Shown here: one piece after another, positions 6,093-8,527 of the stretch | How the letters are laid out: each line of letters begins with the position of its first letter | Position numbering within the stretch: the first letter of the stretch is position 1 | NCBI GenBank assembly: GCA_023818745.1 | Contig: JAMWBY010000059.1 | Coordinates: 1 to 8,527 of the forward strand | Origin: Candidatus Omnitrophota bacterium | Lineage (GTDB): Bacteria; Ratteibacteria; UBA8468; B48-G9; JAFGKM01 | Reading direction: 5' to 3' | Length of the DNA stretch: 8,527 nt | Position numbers and translations under genes: made by a program | Notes under the pieces: model-generated | Databases searched by the model: none | Told to the model about the DNA's origin: nothing | The model's input: the letters and a program-made list of their open reading frames with translations, nothing else

Positions 6093-7993
6093 TTTGTAAA
6101 CCTCCTTTGCCAATTATTTTCAAAAAAAACAGATGGGATTATAAGAATATAAAAAGAGGTATTTTCTTTATCTTTTGTAATTCTAAAGTCAATAGTTAAA
6201 CAATGAAAATTTTTCCATATTTCGTATGATTGATTTAATAATTCTTTTGAATCAAAATTATAAAAAATCCCTATTCTATAATTCCAATCGTTTTTTAATA
6301 CCTGTTGCCACCATGCTTCAATACCTGAAATTTCTGCATCATTATCAACCCTCGTTCCAATAGAAAATTTATATTTTTCTTTTTCATAAGAAATTGTATT
6401 CACACCAAATTTGTAAAGATTGTTTTCTATATTCCATTGGTTTTCTCCTTCTATCTTAAAACTTCCTTTATTAAATTCATATTTTAAAAGTATGTCTTCA
6501 AATTTGCCTCTATCAAAATTATACCTGTTTTCAATTTCAAAGTTTCCCGAAAAATTATTTTCAGAGTTTATATTCCATCTTAAATCAGTAGATATAAAAT
6601 TTCCGTTCCATTTTTCTTCAAAATCATCAAATTGAACAAGTTGGTCAGGATTATATTTGGTTTTCCTTGAAAAAATTGATAAAGAAGGAATAAAAATAAT
6701 ATCTTTATTTAAAAGATTAGTGTAAAATAGGGTTGTAAAATTTAGACCAACATCTCCTATATAATTAAATTTGTCAAAGGTAGAACTTTCATAATTTAAA
6801 GATGAAAAAGAAAGATATGGTTTTAAAGTAAAATAAGAAAAATCTTTTTTATATGTTAGGTCAAGTTTATTCAATATTCTTAAGTAAGTTTCTTCATTTT
6901 TATAAAAATTTGTCAATCTGAAGTCATAGGACAAAAACAGAGGCAAACTGGTAAACTGTAAATATGGAAGATAGTATCTCAATTCTGGCAATTTTTCAAC
7001 TTTTAAAATTTCTTCTTTTGCCTTCTCTCTAATAGTTAACCCCCAGATACCTTTTCCTAATTGTCCTGTTAAAGAAAAGTAATTATACATTTTTGATTTT
7101 TTTGAAAATTCATCTTTAAAGAAATCAATAAAAAATTCATCATCATACATCCATCTCCAATCAATCAGAAAATCTAATTTTCCAAAATTCCTATTCATCT
7201 CAAAATATCCACCAGGATGTATTTTATCCTGGTTCCATATTTTTAAAAAAAACATTTTTGAATCTATATTATTCTTTTGTGAAAAAAGTCCTAAACCAAT
7301 ACCCCCTCCTTTTGCTCCGAGTAAAAAATTTCCACTTAATAAATAATCTTTTTTTTCAAAAGGTTTAAAATTTAAAGTTAAACCTGCTAATAGACCTGTT
7401 CTTGTTTTATAACTAATTGAAGGAATAAAAAATGGTTTTTTTGTTTCTAAATCTATTGTAAATTTAGGAAGATAAAAAACTGTAAATTTATCTCCCATGA
7501 CAATTTTAAACTTTTCACATTTTATATAATTATCTTTAACAAATTCAATCTTGCCTGCACTTATTTTATAATGTGGCTTTTCTAAATCGCAAGTTGTTAA
7601 ATATCCATCTTTAAGTTTTAATGTTTCTCCTTTCCTTTCAAGATTTTTTGCATTAAAAAAAAATGATTCAATTTTAAATTTAGCGTTTTCAATAAAACCA
7701 ACTTCATTCTCTAAATCATATCTTACCCAATCGGCATAAAATTTGTCAGTATTACTTAAAACTTCTACATTCCCTTCGCATTGTATCTCATTGTTTTTTC
7801 TATCATAAATTGCCTTTTCTGATTTAAAAACTATATCCTTATAATAAATAACAATTTTGCCTTCAAGATAAATCTTTTCAATTTCTCCTTTTTCATCAAA
7901 GGAAACAACCATATTTTCTCCTGTATATTTAATTTCTTCTGCAAAAATAAAAGTTATAAAAACTGAAAAAATGAAATAAAATTTAAATTTCAT
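6083..7993 (-). CDS. lptD: LPS-assembly outer-membrane protein LptD (OstA/Imp family)
   Basis: 636-aa outer-membrane protein that inserts lipopolysaccharide into the outer leaflet at the end of the Lpt bridge, normally with the lipoprotein LptE as plug. Residues 1-18 form a signal peptide (MKFKF, a hydrophobic core, then FIFA before EE). Residues of about 20-165 are the periplasmic OstA/LptA-like beta-jellyroll, with repeated short strands such as EGNVEV and YADWVRYDLE. The rest is rich in alternating aromatic/polar strands, as in a large beta-barrel. The junction DGYLTTCD (about Cys135) followed by the KFTVFYLPKFT-like block, and the near-C-terminal FHCLTIDFRI (Cys598), resemble the conserved junction and end of LptD. 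The protein is shorter than the E. coli version (784 aa). The frame opens at a TTG at 8011, but ATG 7993 follows AAAAGAG by 7 bases and puts the signal peptide at the N-terminus. It overlaps the kinase gene by 11 bp and rph by 10 bp. Confidence 0.88.
   Translation of the reverse strand: MKFKFYFIFSVFITFIFAEEIKYTGENMVVSFDEKGEIEKIYLEGKIVIYYKDIVFKSEKAIYDRKNNEIQCEGNVEVLSNTDKFYADWVRYDLENEVGFIENAKFKIESFFFNAKNLERKGETLKLKDGYLTTCDLEKPHYKISAGKIEFVKDNYIKCEKFKIVMGDKFTVFYLPKFTIDLETKKPFFIPSISYKTRTGLLAGLTLNFKPFEKKDYLLSGNFLLGAKGGGIGLGLFSQKNNIDSKMFFLKIWNQDKIHPGGYFEMNRNFGKLDFLIDWRWMYDDEFFIDFFKDEFSKKSKMYNYFSLTGQLGKGIWGLTIREKAKEEILKVEKLPELRYYLPYLQFTSLPLFLSYDFRLTNFYKNEETYLRILNKLDLTYKKDFSYFTLKPYLSFSSLNYESSTFDKFNYIGDVGLNFTTLFYTNLLNKDIIFIPSLSIFSRKTKYNPDQLVQFDDFEEKWNGNFISTDLRWNINSENNFSGNFEIENRYNFDRGKFEDILLKYEFNKGSFKIEGENQWNIENNLYKFGVNTISYEKEKYKFSIGTRVDNDAEISGIEAWWQQVLKNDWNYRIGIFYNFDSKELLNQSYEIWKNFHCLTIDFRITKDKENTSFYILIIPSVFFENNWQRRFTKWK
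6101..6108 (-). promoter_or_regulatory. Strong ribosome binding site of rph, inside lptD
   Basis: AAAGGAGG is a near-perfect anti-16S match, 8 bases ahead of ATG 6092. It is read as the Gln-Arg-Arg codons of lptD near its end. It decides the rph start against the longer frame from 6113. Confidence 0.85.
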
Positions 7994-8527
7994 AACCATA
8001 CTCTTTTGCAAAATTTAATAAATCATTCCAGTTTTTAACTCCAGAAGTTGCTCCTATTGCAGTCGTTATTTTTGCACCAACAATGTTTGCTAAAAGTCCA
8101 CATCTTTTAAAATTATAACTTTCAACAAGTCCTTTAATAAATCCAGCAACATAACCATCACCAGCACCTGTAGTATCAATAACATTGACTTTTAAAGCAG
8201 GAAAGTAATGATTCTCATTTTTATTTGCAATATAAGACCCATTTTCACCCATTTTAAGACAGATATTTTTAACTCCTTTTTCAAGAAAAAAATCACATAT
8301 TTTTTCTTTTTCTTTTTCTCCTGAAATCATTTTTGCTTCTTCTAAACTCGTAAAAAAATAATCAATATAAGGTAATGCATCTTTAATCCCTTCAAACCAC
8401 CTTCCAAAAGCGTCCCATACAGTATCAAGACAGGTTATTAAATTAATTTCTTTTGCTTTTTTCAATGTTAAAAAGAGGTCTTTCCCTATGAATCTTGGCA
8501 TAAGATACGGACCTGCAATATGTAAAA
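7983..8527 (-). CDS. PfkB-family carbohydrate kinase, 5' end outside the window
   Basis: C-terminal 180 residues of a ribokinase/PfkB-type kinase that transfers phosphate from ATP to a sugar or nucleoside hydroxyl. The frame stays open to the window edge and reads LHIAGPYLMP upstream of the first ATG (8501). Such a G-P-Y/F-L-P segment is an internal part of PfkB kinases, so that ATG is not the start. The PfkB C-terminal signature is clear: DTTGAGDGYVAGFIKGL, with the anion-hole Gly-Ala-Gly and the catalytic Asp at about residue 123 of this fragment. It is followed by the usual helix and an ATSGV segment that lines the ATP site. LDTVWDAFGRW and YIDYFFTSLEEAKMISG are lid- and hinge-side features of generic sugar kinases. 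The missing N-terminal half carries most of the substrate site, so the substrate cannot be named. A heptose-phosphate kinase role (HldE) would suit the LPS context, but I see no HldE-specific motif. It is the most upstream visible gene of the lptD operon. Confidence 0.88.
   Translation of the reverse strand, partial: LHIAGPYLMPRFIGKDLFLTLKKAKEINLITCLDTVWDAFGRWFEGIKDALPYIDYFFTSLEEAKMISGEKEKEKICDFFLEKGVKNICLKMGENGSYIANKNENHYFPALKVNVIDTTGAGDGYVAGFIKGLVESYNFKRCGLLANIVGAKITTAIGATSGVKNWNDLLNFAKEYGYEI
8001..8007 (-). promoter_or_regulatory. Probable ribosome binding site of lptD
   Basis: AAAAGAG lies 7 bases before ATG 7993. It is a modest match but better placed than anything before the TTG at 8011. 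The ATG at 7999 lies too close to it to be used. Confidence 0.45.

Noticed and set aside
5543..6199. Plus-strand open frames opposite rph and the end of lptD (5543-5890 and 5978-6199)
   Set aside because: They are antisense to well-supported genes and have low-complexity Leu/Phe/Gln-rich translations, as expected from A-rich codons read in reverse.
6420..6635. Plus-strand open frame of 71 codons inside lptD
   Set aside because: It lies opposite the beta-barrel region and shows no independent signal.
8499..8501. ATG at 8501 as start of the PfkB kinase
   Set aside because: The frame continues upstream to the window edge with family-like residues (HIAGPYL), and a 172-aa PfkB kinase would lack the sugar-binding half.

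Overview
The window is AT-rich (roughly 30% GC by eye) and densely coding. It holds eight protein genes and one tRNA gene, and no gap without a gene exceeds about 120 bases. The presence of lptD, the outer-membrane lipopolysaccharide (LPS) translocon, points to a diderm bacterium with LPS. Low GC, Lys/Phe/Ile-rich proteins, bacterial Shine-Dalgarno sites and a tRNA without encoded CCA would fit an uncultured low-GC Gram-negative lineage. I cannot name the phylum from this sequence alone.

Left part (1-2515): a GH130-family glycoside phosphorylase/hydrolase on the plus strand runs tail-to-tail, 9 bp apart, into an acyl-CoA synthetase (AMP-forming) on the minus strand. Middle (2516-4654): a 119-bp divergent control region separates the acyl-CoA synthetase from a plus-strand pair of inner-membrane transporters, an MFS-like permease and an AEC-family (auxin efflux carrier type) permease, 4 bp apart and probably co-transcribed.

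Right part (4698-8527): a minus-strand unit reads, in order of transcription, PfkB-family sugar kinase (5' end cut off by the window edge), lptD, rph (RNase PH), rdgB (XTP/dITP pyrophosphatase) and an elongator-type tRNA-Met(CAT). Each protein gene overlaps the next by 10-29 bp, so this is very likely one operon with coupled translation. It combines envelope assembly (LptD), tRNA 3'-end trimming (RNase PH) and nucleotide-pool cleaning (RdgB), followed by a tRNA gene that may also have its own promoter inside the 3' end of rdgB.

Two starts are moved inward from the longest reading frame: rph to 6092, on a near-perfect Shine-Dalgarno site, and lptD to 7993, which places a clean signal peptide at the N-terminus. 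I see no mobile element, CRISPR array, phage gene or toxin-antitoxin pair, and no convincing new system. The points worth a second look are the compressed operon, the single conserved-looking cysteine pair of LptD, the uncharacterised transporter pair with its divergent control region, and the phosphorylase-or-hydrolase question for the GH130 enzyme.
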